From Flavobacteriales bacterium (lineage in GTDB: Bacteria; Bacteroidota; Bacteroidia; Flavobacteriales_F; PHOS-HE28), in assembly GCA_016702645.1 (NCBI GenBank), contig JADJDP010000021.1, positions 12,649-76,648 on the forward strand: DNA of 64,000 nt, read 5' to 3'. The position numbers were made by a program, and so were the translations under genes. The first letter of the stretch is position 1, and each line of letters begins with the position of its first letter. The notes under the pieces are model-generated. The model was given only the letters and a program-made list of their open reading frames with translations. It was not told the origin of the DNA and did no database searches. This document shows, one piece after another, positions 28,217 through 36,253 of the stretch.

Positions 28217-28313
28217 CGGGGTGCGGGAACCGCTTACGGGCCTTTGCGGGCGCTGCTTTGCGGGGGTGCCGCGAAAATAGGGATCTTCGCATTGGACCGA
28301 TCGTCAAACTCCC

Positions 28314-29039
28314 ATGCCCATGAGCGATGACAAGGGTTTCCGGAAGATGAGCGAACTGGTGGACGCCTTGCGCAACGCCGAGTCCGGCTTGCGCGGTGGA
28401 ACGCTGGGGATCGCCGAACTCGATAACGCTTGCAGCGACGCCCGCGAACTGTACGAACGGCTCGTGGTGCTCAGGCACAAAGCCCGCGAAGGAGCGGTGG
28501 CGAAAGGAAGTCCCCCTCAACGGTCGAAGGAGGAGACCACCAAGGCCAAGGAGCCGGTGCCGGTGCAAACGAACCCCACTGCGCCCGCACCAGCACTTCC
28601 ATTGGCTGAGGTACCAGCGATGAAATTGGATACCCGCCCCCAGGAAACTCGCCAGACCTCCTTGATCGAAGCGATCGCGGACACCGAGCAAGAAGAAGCA
28701 CCGGTGATGAAGACCGCGAGCGAATTCCTGAAGGAAGCCACCGCCGCGAAGGCCACTGCCGGAAAGACCGCCCCCACCATCGCGGAGAAACTGGAAAAGT
28801 CACATATCGACGACCTGGGCAAAGCCATCAGCATCAGCGACAAATTCTGGTTCACCAAGGAGCTCTTCAATGAGGATCGCGGCGCGCTGGACAGGGCCAT
28901 TGTGGAGATCAATTCGGCGAAGGACCTCGAGGAGGCCATGACGCTGCTGGAGTTGTCCATCATACCGAACCCGAAGAAACCGGCCGACCCGGATGCACGG
29001 GCCACGTTCATGGAACTGCTCAACCGCCGCTTCGCATGA
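28314..29039 (+). CDS. Conserved hypothetical protein, probably cytoplasmic
   Basis: A 241-residue protein that I cannot assign. The N-terminal third (about 1-60) is predicted helical, perhaps coiled coil, a Pro/Ala/Lys-rich linker covers about 65-110, and the C-terminal part (about 150-240) is helical and holds I-S-I-S-D-K-F-W-F-T-K-E-L-F. There is no signal peptide or membrane helix. It overlaps the M28 peptidase start by four bases (ATGA), so the two are probably co-translated. A second ATG at 28320 is possible. Confidence 0.72.
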   Translation: MPMSDDKGFRKMSELVDALRNAESGLRGGTLGIAELDNACSDARELYERLVVLRHKAREGAVAKGSPPQRSKEETTKAKEPVPVQTNPTAPAPALPLAEVPAMKLDTRPQETRQTSLIEAIADTEQEEAPVMKTASEFLKEATAAKATAGKTAPTIAEKLEKSHIDDLGKAISISDKFWFTKELFNEDRGALDRAIVEINSAKDLEEAMTLLELSIIPNPKKPADPDARATFMELLNRRFA

Positions 29040-30307
29040 AGCGGATAGCGCACGTCGTCCTTTTGATCCTGAGCGCGAGCGCTGCCAACTCGCAGGATGC
29101 GGCGACGATCACGCTGCGTGCTCGCGCTTGGCTCGATACGCTCACTTCGCCTTCCTTTCATGGGCGCGGATACGTGAACGATGGCCAGCGCATCGCCAGC
29201 GATTGGATCGCAAAGCAGTTCGGCCGGATGGGCCTGCAACCGGTGAAGCAGGACTTCTTCGAGCCCTTCCAGTTCAACGTGAACACGTTCCCGGATAGCG
29301 TCATCGTAAGCATCGATGGCAAGCGGCTCGTGCCTGGCATCGACTTCCTCGTGGATCCCGCGAGCGGAAAGGCGGATGGCACGTTCGGGATCGTACACAT
29401 CACCCACAAGGACCTCAATGGGCCCGAGCGCCGCAACATGACCATGGGCGTCCTGAGCGGAAAAGCAGCATGCGTACACTGGCCCGAAACGAAGAACGCC
29501 GACTCGCTCCGCCTGTTCCGGAAATGGGAGGAGGACCTCATGCATTATGGTCCGGTGCTGAAGCCCGGCTCCAAGCTCACTTGGAGCGTGGCGCAGGAAG
29601 CCATGCCGCACCCACTGATCGAAGTGGCGAGCAACGCCCTCACCGATAGCTCGGCCGTGTTGGAACTGCACGTGCAGAACAAATTGCTCGTGCGCAACCC
29701 AGCGCGCAATGTGTTGGGCATGGTGAAGGGTAAGGGGAAGAAGTGGGTCGTCGTGGGTGCGCACTACGATCACCTCGGCCGCATGGGGCCCGATGCGCTC
29801 TTTCCCGGTGCGAACGACAACGCGAGCGGCACAGCGATGATGTTGAGCCTGGCGGAACATTATACGCAGAAGAAGAACAAGCCGAAGCACAACCTGCTCT
29901 TCGTTGCATTTGCGGGTGAAGAGGCGGGCTTGGTAGGCAGTGAGTGGTGCGCGGTGGATCGTCCGATCGATTGGGCCGATGTGCGCATGATGATCAACCT
30001 CGACATCCTTGGTACCGGCGATGATGGTATCATGGTGGTGAACGCCACCGCGCAACAGAAGGCCTTCGACCAGCTGGTGGCCATCAATGGATCCAAGGGG
30101 TATTTGAAGGAAGTGAAGGCGCGTGGCCCGGCGTGCAACAGTGATCATTGTCCGTTCGTGCAACGCGGTGTGCCCGCCATCTTCATCTACACGCTCGGCG
30201 GTGTGGCCTACTACCACGATGTGCTGGACCGGAGCGAGACGCTTCCCCTCACGGAGTTCGCCGATCTGCGCGCATTGCTGCGCGATTACATCAACGCGGT
30301 GAAGTGA
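29036..30307 (+). CDS. M28 family metallopeptidase (aminopeptidase), secreted
   Basis: A 423-residue zinc-dependent aminopeptidase-like protein with a signal peptide (about 1-19). Zinc and catalytic residues are visible: A-H-Y-D-H, G-A-N-D-N-A-S-G, the G-E-E-A-G-L pair of glutamates, N-L-D-I-L-G and a late His (Y-Y-H-D). The region between signal and catalytic core (about 90-215) resembles the PA-type insert of this family. Substrate is unknown. Confidence 0.9.
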   Translation: MKRIAHVVLLILSASAANSQDAATITLRARAWLDTLTSPSFHGRGYVNDGQRIASDWIAKQFGRMGLQPVKQDFFEPFQFNVNTFPDSVIVSIDGKRLVPGIDFLVDPASGKADGTFGIVHITHKDLNGPERRNMTMGVLSGKAACVHWPETKNADSLRLFRKWEEDLMHYGPVLKPGSKLTWSVAQEAMPHPLIEVASNALTDSSAVLELHVQNKLLVRNPARNVLGMVKGKGKKWVVVGAHYDHLGRMGPDALFPGANDNASGTAMMLSLAEHYTQKKNKPKHNLLFVAFAGEEAGLVGSEWCAVDRPIDWADVRMMINLDILGTGDDGIMVVNATAQQKAFDQLVAINGSKGYLKEVKARGPACNSDHCPFVQRGVPAIFIYTLGGVAYYHDVLDRSETLPLTEFADLRALLRDYINAVK

Positions 30308-30320
30308 AAAAGAAAGAGGT

Positions 30321-30413
30321 CCGCAAAGGCGCAAAGACGCAAAGGGCCCAAGCGGCGCTCGGAGCGGAGCCCATTCAACGTTGCGTGACCGTCGCTTCGT
30401 TGCGTCGTCGCGG
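30321..30413. repeat. Imperfect inverted repeat with CGCAAAG units
   Basis: In the 120-base gap between the M28 gene and rsmI, the left arm (30321-30345) contains three direct CGCAAAG-type units. Its first 20 bases match the reverse complement of the right arm (ending at 30413) at about 15 positions. It looks like a degenerate palindromic intergenic repeat. Further copies were not found by eye. Confidence 0.45.
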
Positions 30414-30427
30414 TTAAGATCCGCCCC

Positions 30428-31114
30428 ATGTCCTCCTCCACCGCGCAACTCGTTCTGGTCCCCACGCCCATCGGCAACCTGGACGATATCACCATCCGCG
30501 CGCAACGGGTGCTGAACGAAGTGGACGCGGTGATCGCCGAGGACACGCGTGTAACGGGAAAGTTGCTGCAACACCTCGGGATCGGTAAGCCGTTGATCAG
30601 CTTCCACATCAACAACGAGCACCGCATGGTGGAGCAACTGGTCGCACGGCTGCGGCAAGGCGAACGCTTCGCATTGGCCAGCGATGCAGGGACCCCGGCG
30701 ATCAGCGATCCAGGGTTCCTGCTGGTGCGCGAGGCCTTGCGCGCCGGCATCACGGTCGAATGCCTCCCGGGCGCCACGGCCTTCGTGCCCGCGCTGGTGG
30801 TGAGCGGACTTCCCTGCGACCGCTTCGTGTTCGAGGGCTTCCTTCCGCAGAAGAAAGGAAGGCGCACGCGGCTCGAAGGGTTGCGGGGCGAAGAACGCAC
30901 GATGGTCCTCTATGAAAGCCCGCATCGGCTGCTGCGTGCGCTGAAAGAGTTCGCTGAAGTGTTCGGAAGCGAACGAGCTGCCAGCATTTCCAGGGAATTG
31001 AGCAAGTTGCATGAGGAAACCGTGCGCGGAACATTGGCCGAACTGCTCGTCCACTTCGAGACACATGCACCGCGTGGCGAATTCGTGGTCGTGATCGCCG
31101 GTGCCAACACGTGA
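30428..31114 (+). CDS. rsmI: 16S rRNA (cytidine1402-2'-O)-methyltransferase
   Basis: Methylates the ribose of C1402 in the decoding centre using SAM. The 228-residue protein shows the tetrapyrrole-methylase-fold motifs of RsmI: V-P-T-P-I-G-N-L-D-D-I-T near the start, A-E-D-T-R-V near 38, S-D-A-G-T-P-A-I-S-D-P-G near 85, and E-S-P-H-R. It is slightly shorter than many RsmI proteins because it lacks their C-terminal extension. Confidence 0.95.
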   Translation: MSSSTAQLVLVPTPIGNLDDITIRAQRVLNEVDAVIAEDTRVTGKLLQHLGIGKPLISFHINNEHRMVEQLVARLRQGERFALASDAGTPAISDPGFLLVREALRAGITVECLPGATAFVPALVVSGLPCDRFVFEGFLPQKKGRRTRLEGLRGEERTMVLYESPHRLLRALKEFAEVFGSERAASISRELSKLHEETVRGTLAELLVHFETHAPRGEFVVVIAGANT

Positions 31115-31117
31115 GCC

Positions 31118-32134
31118 ATGAAAGCCTGGACCCTCATCCGACATGGTGATCCCGATCGCGCTTTCGAACTCCGCGAACATCCATCTCCGCATCCAGCACG
31201 CGGCCAGGTCCTTATCCGTTGCGAAGGCTTCGGGCTGAACTACGCAGACACCATGGCGGTGTTGGGACTGTACCGCGAAGCGCCTCCGTTACCGAGCGTG
31301 ATCGGGTACGAGGTCGTGGGCCGCGTGGAACAACTCGGCGAAGGAGTTCCAGCCGAACTGTTGGGCAAGCGTGTAACCGCGCTTACTCGTTTTGGCGGGT
31401 ATGCCGAAGAAGCGATCACGGATCACCGTGCCTGTGCAGTGATCCCGGAAGACCTGCCGCTCGGCGAGGCGGCTGCGCTTGCCACACAAGGGTGCACCGC
31501 TTGGTATGCGGCGCGCATCCTTTGTCCCTTGAGAAAAGGAGAGCGGGTGATCGTGCATAGCGCTGCCGGAGGAGTTGGGCACCTGATCGTGCAGCTTGCT
31601 GTGAACTCAGGCTGCGAGGTCTTCGCGATTGTCGGCGGCAAGGAGAAGGCGGATCTCGTGCGCCATCTGGGGGCCACCCATGTGATCGACCGGAGCGCAG
31701 GCGACTACGCGCGGCAGTTGTCCGCACTGCTCGGAAAGCACCGAGCGGATGCGAGCTTCAACGCGGTGGGGGGAGCCAGCTTCAAGAAGGACCTCTCCCT
31801 GATCGGTGGTGGCGGCCGCTTGGTCCTCTTCGGTGGTGCCGAACGCGGCGGCATCGGCATGTTCGGCACGGTGCGTTTCGTATGGCGCATGGGTGTTGTG
31901 CTACCCATCTTCCTCATGATGAAAAGCCGCTCATTGCTCGGGATCAACATGCTGCGCCTGAGCGACCACCGACAAGATCTTATCGCCGAGTGCTTGCGCG
32001 AAGTGGTACAAGCAAAGCAGGACGGCATCCTGAAGACCCACGTCCACGGCACCTTCGATGCGGATCAACTACCCGCAGCCATCAAAGCGCTCGCCAGCGG
32101 AAGGACCATGGGAAAGGTGGTCGTGAAGTGGTGA
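31118..32134 (+). CDS. Medium-chain dehydrogenase/reductase (quinone oxidoreductase, VAT-1 type)
   Basis: A 338-residue NADPH-dependent oxidoreductase of the zinc-free MDR group. It has the GroES-like N-terminal half (G-L-N-Y-A-D) and a Rossmann fold with H-S-A-A-G-G-V-G-H near residue 146. The expected zinc ligands are missing, as in quinone oxidoreductases and VAT-1 relatives. It follows rsmI after three bases. Substrate is not known. Confidence 0.85.
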   Translation: MKAWTLIRHGDPDRAFELREHPSPHPARGQVLIRCEGFGLNYADTMAVLGLYREAPPLPSVIGYEVVGRVEQLGEGVPAELLGKRVTALTRFGGYAEEAITDHRACAVIPEDLPLGEAAALATQGCTAWYAARILCPLRKGERVIVHSAAGGVGHLIVQLAVNSGCEVFAIVGGKEKADLVRHLGATHVIDRSAGDYARQLSALLGKHRADASFNAVGGASFKKDLSLIGGGGRLVLFGGAERGGIGMFGTVRFVWRMGVVLPIFLMMKSRSLLGINMLRLSDHRQDLIAECLREVVQAKQDGILKTHVHGTFDADQLPAAIKALASGRTMGKVVVKW

Positions 32135-32206
32135 GACGGAAGAGCGAGCGCGAACCTCTGTGCGGTCGTACATTTCCGTAGGAAGCAATACTAGCTTTCG
32201 ACTGGA

Positions 32207-32608
32207 ATGTCGGTACCACTCCGCTCCATACCAACACGGCTGGCCATCATGTCCCTGGTGGAACCGGGCTTCATCGAGCAACGCTTCCGCGAGGGAGTGA
32301 AGCTGGACCGAGCTGGCTTCGAGGAGAACCGCGCTGCCCGGCACCTGCTGGCCGGCAAGGACACCTACGTGATGTTGAGCACTCTTCCGGAGGACATCGA
32401 CTTCGAACTGAGCGTACTGGGTACGGACCACTTCGGAGCTGCTGAAGAGATCGAAGGGCTGAGCGCGCTTGCCGTGGTGGCACATGGCCAACTGACCAAA
32501 GGGGTGACCGCGATCTTCTTCAAGTACTTCCCGCCCCAGTTCCCGGCGCAGGTGTTCAACAACGAAGCGGATGCACGCGCCTGGCTGATGGAACAGCGAC
32601 CGCGCTGA
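32207..32608 (+). CDS. STAS/SpoIIAA-like small protein
   Basis: A 133-residue protein, intact paralogue of the broken gene at 10671-11097. Shared features include I-E-Q-R near the N-terminus and the C-terminal F-F-K-Y-F-P-P-Q-F-P, then D-A-R-A-W-L. The family is common in Flavobacteriia; its role is unknown and a protein-binding or regulatory function is only a guess. A TAGCTTTC box at 32192-32199, seven bases before the ATG, supports this start; M15 is an alternative. The end nearly touches the convergent antiporter gene. Confidence 0.62.
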   Translation: MSVPLRSIPTRLAIMSLVEPGFIEQRFREGVKLDRAGFEENRAARHLLAGKDTYVMLSTLPEDIDFELSVLGTDHFGAAEEIEGLSALAVVAHGQLTKGVTAIFFKYFPPQFPAQVFNNEADARAWLMEQRPR

Positions 32609-32611
32609 GGA

Positions 32612-34906
32612 TCACGGCTTCATGATCAAGGTGCTGGGTACATCAGCAAGCCAGGGTGCGCGGCTTTCGGCAGCGCGTGTCCAGCCGTTGTAGCTGGTAA
32701 AAAGCAGATCATAGCCCGCGAGGAGCGTTCCGTCTATGGCCCGGTTGGGCAGGATGGTCAACCGATCGGGTGCACCTTGTGCCAAGCGTTGGGCACCACT
32801 GCGGAACGATGGTTCGCGCTGCACGAGTCCCGCTGGATCCAACAGCGTTACCCGGGTCGCCGGTTCCAACAACAGGCGCTCGGCATAAGTGCAACAGGAA
32901 AGATCACCTGGCGCGGCAAGCGGGAGCAGCACGGCACTGGCCTTTGAAAAGCCCTTGTCCATGAAAACCCCGACACTGCATTGCGCTCCTTCGATGAGCT
33001 GGCGCACCTTGGGGTCGAGCCGGTCATCCGCAGGGAGCAGGCTATCGCGACCCCGGAGCGAATCGATGAGCTTGCCTGGATCGATGACACGCGAGGTGAT
33101 GCCCAACAGATCGCCGAGCAAGGTGCCGCGCAACAAGGGTGTACCAGCACCCACCAGGAGCAGATCGTAACCGCCGCTGTTCGCCATCTGCTCGATCTCG
33201 CGGGATACATCGCCGCTCACACGATGTTCGGTCGTCACGGGCAGGCCGAGCTTCTCCGCTTCGCGCAAGAGCGGCTTGAACCCATCGCGCTCGAACTCAC
33301 CGCTATCGATCGGGTTGATGTCACCGCTGGGTGTAACGTGGAGCGCGGTGATGGACGCTTGGTCGCGTTCACCTCCGGCCAGTTGGTTCACGAGCCGCAG
33401 CGAGCGTCGCCCACTTTCGGGTTGACCGAACGAGAGGAGCACGCGCCAGCCGGGCGGGGTCGTTCCGGTGATCGGCGCTGCCTCCACTTTCGGCTTTCGG
33501 AAGATGCGCTCGATGAGGTCCAACGCAGGGCCGGTCATGAAGGTGCTGAAGAGTGCCATGAGCACCATGATGGCGAACAGCTCGGCGTTGAGCACACCCA
33601 GGTCGTAGCCGATGTTGAGCACCACCAGCTCCATGAGGCCGCGTGTGTTCATGAGCGCGCCTATCGTGAGGCTGTCCTTCCATGTATTGCCCGTGATGCG
33701 CGCGGCAATGCTGGCCGCACCGAACTTGCCCACCACCGCCACGCCGATCACCACGGCGCAGGTCCACCAAAGGTCCTCGTCGTTGAGCAGGCCGATGCGT
33801 GTGCGCAAGCCCGTGAACACGAAAAATAGCGGGAGCAGGAGCACCAAGCTCACATCCTCCAATTTGCTCACGAGGATCCGGCGGAAGGACAGATTGGGCG
33901 GCATGATCACACCGGCGAGGAAGGCCCCGAAGAGCGGGTGGATACCGATGATCTCCGTCGTCCATGCGGAAGCGAGCATGACCACGAACATCATGGCAAG
34001 CAAGGGCTTGCCGATGGTGGGCCGTTCCCCATGGATATCGCCCACGCGTCGCAGGAAGGGGCGCAACACTCCCACCATGAAGGCCACGTACACCACGGCG
34101 GCGGCGATGGTGTAGAACGCGCTGTGGAAGTCGCCCGCCTTCACGATGGCGATCACCGCAGCCAGCACGCACCACGCCGTTACATCATCACTGGCAGCGG
34201 TGGCCAAAGCCGTGGTGCCCACATGCGTGCGTGTGAGCCCTCGTTCCTGGATGATGCGCGCCAGCACCGGGAAGGCGGTGATGCTCATGGCAATGCCCAT
34301 GAACAGCCCGAAGGAGCGGAAGGCCACCGTGGGTGGCGCGAAATCGAGATAGAGCCAGTAGGCCAGCCCGATGCCCAACGCATAGAGCACGATGATGCTC
34401 GTGTGGCTGATGACCAACGCGGTGGACGCACGACCACCAAGCACTTTCAGGTCCAGCTCCATGCCGATGACGAACATGAAAAGCACCAGGCCGATCTGGC
34501 TCATGAACTGCAGGTTCAACAAGGAGCCCGCAGGGAAAAGGAACTCGAACACATCGGGGAACCAGTAGCCCACCACCGAAGGGCCGAGCACGATACCTGC
34601 TACGATCTCCCCGATCACCGTGGGCTGGCCCATCTTGGAGAAGAGGTAGGCAAAGAGCCGCGCCACCGCAACGCTGGCCACGATCTGCATGAGCAGCACG
34701 GCAAGTGCGTGGCGCATGTTGCCATGCACGGTCAGCTGGAACTGGTCCAGCGCTGTGCCCGAAGCAGTTGAGTTCGCCGTCGTGCTCAGCTCTTCCGCCA
34801 AATGCGGCCGAAGTCCCTCGCCCTGCACGACCGCATAGTAGATGATGGCACCGAAGACCAGCAGCGAAACCACATAGAAGAGGATGCTGCGCTTCGCAAT
34901 GGACAT
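32612..34906 (-). CDS. Cation:proton antiporter (CPA2) with C-terminal USP-like region
   Basis: A 764-residue protein. After a first helix and an exported loop (about 30-65), residues about 65-470 form a monovalent cation:proton exchanger with about 12 helices. The ion-binding pair is visible in A-S-D-D-V-T-A-W and a conserved Lys in G-K-F-G-A-A. The C-terminal 280 residues are soluble and resemble tandem universal-stress-protein domains (L-L-V-G-A-G-T-P-L-L-R-G-T), a known arrangement that may regulate transport. Na+ or K+ preference cannot be read from sequence. A -7 box lies four bases before the ATG. Confidence 0.9.
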   Translation of the reverse strand: MSIAKRSILFYVVSLLVFGAIIYYAVVQGEGLRPHLAEELSTTANSTASGTALDQFQLTVHGNMRHALAVLLMQIVASVAVARLFAYLFSKMGQPTVIGEIVAGIVLGPSVVGYWFPDVFEFLFPAGSLLNLQFMSQIGLVLFMFVIGMELDLKVLGGRASTALVISHTSIIVLYALGIGLAYWLYLDFAPPTVAFRSFGLFMGIAMSITAFPVLARIIQERGLTRTHVGTTALATAASDDVTAWCVLAAVIAIVKAGDFHSAFYTIAAAVVYVAFMVGVLRPFLRRVGDIHGERPTIGKPLLAMMFVVMLASAWTTEIIGIHPLFGAFLAGVIMPPNLSFRRILVSKLEDVSLVLLLPLFFVFTGLRTRIGLLNDEDLWWTCAVVIGVAVVGKFGAASIAARITGNTWKDSLTIGALMNTRGLMELVVLNIGYDLGVLNAELFAIMVLMALFSTFMTGPALDLIERIFRKPKVEAAPITGTTPPGWRVLLSFGQPESGRRSLRLVNQLAGGERDQASITALHVTPSGDINPIDSGEFERDGFKPLLREAEKLGLPVTTEHRVSGDVSREIEQMANSGGYDLLLVGAGTPLLRGTLLGDLLGITSRVIDPGKLIDSLRGRDSLLPADDRLDPKVRQLIEGAQCSVGVFMDKGFSKASAVLLPLAAPGDLSCCTYAERLLLEPATRVTLLDPAGLVQREPSFRSGAQRLAQGAPDRLTILPNRAIDGTLLAGYDLLFTSYNGWTRAAESRAPWLADVPSTLIMKP

Positions 34907-34910
34907 GGGA

Positions 34911-34918
34911 CAAAGCTA
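34911..34918 (-). promoter_or_regulatory. -7 box TAGCTTTG, four bases before the antiporter start
   Basis: Exact TAnnTTTG on the reverse strand. The gap to the ATG at 34906 is only four bases, which predicts a leaderless or nearly leaderless mRNA. Confidence 0.5.
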
Positions 34919-35004
34919 TCGGGTGCGTGTGAAGTCGATGACCATCAGGCTAACACCAAGTGCTGGCTAGCCGCACGTAAGAGACGCATCCTCGAACCGC
35001 CATC

Positions 35005-35012
35005 TACCTTTG
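35005..35012 (+). promoter_or_regulatory. -7 box TACCTTTG, seven bases before the DAHP synthase start
   Basis: Exact TAnnTTTG match, seven bases before the ATG at 35020. Together with 34911-34918 it makes a compact divergent promoter region. Confidence 0.5.
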
Positions 35013-35019
35013 AACACCC

Positions 35020-36156
35020 ATGTCCCACCCCGTTCCGCTCAACGTGCTCCCCGTGGCCCAATGGGGTCTTGGCTTGGAGCGCCCGCTCCTGATAGCGGGA
35101 CCGTGCAGCGCCGAGAGCGAGGAGCAAGTGATGACGACAGCACGTGCGATCAAAGCTGCAGGTAAAGCACAGGTGTTCCGTGCCGGCCTGTGGAAACCAC
35201 GCACGCGCCCCGGCAACTTCGAGGGCGCCGGTCCGCAAGGCTTGCAGTGGTTGAGGCGCATGAAGGAGGAGACGGGCCTGCTCGCCATTACGGAGGTGGC
35301 CACGGCCGAGCATGTGGGGGCCTGCTTGGAGGCGGGCATCGACATGCTGTGGATCGGCGCGCGCACCACACCCAATCCCTTCAGCGTACAGGCCATTGCC
35401 GATGCGTTGAAGGGAGTGGACATCCCGGTGCTGGTGAAGAACCCCATCAACCCCGATCTGCAATTGTGGATAGGGGCCTTGGAACGTCTGCACCGCGCCG
35501 GGCTCAGGAAGCTCGCTGCCGTACACCGCGGCTTCAGTTGGTTCGAGCGTACGCCTTATCGCAACAGCCCCATGTGGGAATTCCCCATCCGGCTGAAGGC
35601 CGCCCACCCGGAAGTGGAACTGATCTGTGACCCCAGCCATATCGCCGGTAGTGTGGACCGCATTGGCACCGTGGCCCAACAGGCCCTTGACCTGGGCTTC
35701 GGTGGCTTGATGGTGGAAGTACACCACGACCCCGAGCATGCCCGCAGCGATGCCGATCAGCAGATGACCCCTGCCGCTTATGCGGAAATGCTGAACGCCT
35801 TGATCTTCCGCGCTGCAGTGCCCACCGAGGGCATGAGCGATCGATTAGCGGAGTTGCGCGACTTGATCGACCAACTGGATGAGGAGATCGCCCAAAAGCT
35901 GGGAACCCGCATGGACATCGCTGAGCGCATCGGCGACCACAAACGAGCGCACAATGTGGCGATCCTGCAACCGGAGCGCTGGGACAGCATCCTGCGCAGA
36001 CAACTGCGCCTGGCCCAACAACTGGGACTGAGCGCGGATTTCGTGCGGGACTTGATGGACGCCATCCATCGCGAGAGCATCCGCCGGCAAAGCAGTGGGA
36101 TCGGTGAACCGGCCTCAGGATCACCAGCCTCTGTGGATATTGAGCGGGAGGGGTGA
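35020..36156 (+). CDS. Fused DAHP synthase / chorismate mutase type II
   Basis: Catalyses the first step of the shikimate pathway and the chorismate to prephenate step. The N-terminal about 265 residues are a DAHP synthase of the KDO8P-synthase-like type (G-P-C-S-A-E-S near residue 27; I-G-A-R-T-T-x-N-P near 110; D-P-S-H near 206). The C-terminal about 90 residues (from R-L-A-E-L-R-D-L-I-D-Q-L-D) are an AroQ-type chorismate mutase. This order is well known in Bacteroidota and links flux control to aromatic end products. Confidence 0.95.
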   Translation: MSHPVPLNVLPVAQWGLGLERPLLIAGPCSAESEEQVMTTARAIKAAGKAQVFRAGLWKPRTRPGNFEGAGPQGLQWLRRMKEETGLLAITEVATAEHVGACLEAGIDMLWIGARTTPNPFSVQAIADALKGVDIPVLVKNPINPDLQLWIGALERLHRAGLRKLAAVHRGFSWFERTPYRNSPMWEFPIRLKAAHPEVELICDPSHIAGSVDRIGTVAQQALDLGFGGLMVEVHHDPEHARSDADQQMTPAAYAEMLNALIFRAAVPTEGMSDRLAELRDLIDQLDEEIAQKLGTRMDIAERIGDHKRAHNVAILQPERWDSILRRQLRLAQQLGLSADFVRDLMDAIHRESIRRQSSGIGEPASGSPASVDIEREG

Positions 36157-36253
36157 AGCACCAACTCCCCTACTTTCGGGGCCGCCCTGTTCCGCCCTGC
36201 AACGGAACGGCGATCGTCCGGAACCATTTCAACCTGAAAACCCGATCCTGAAG

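Noticed and set aside
28517..31192. 891-codon open frame on the reverse strand
   Set aside because: It lies antisense to three well-supported genes (the unknown protein, the M28 peptidase and rsmI), has no family resemblance, and reflects third-position GC bias.
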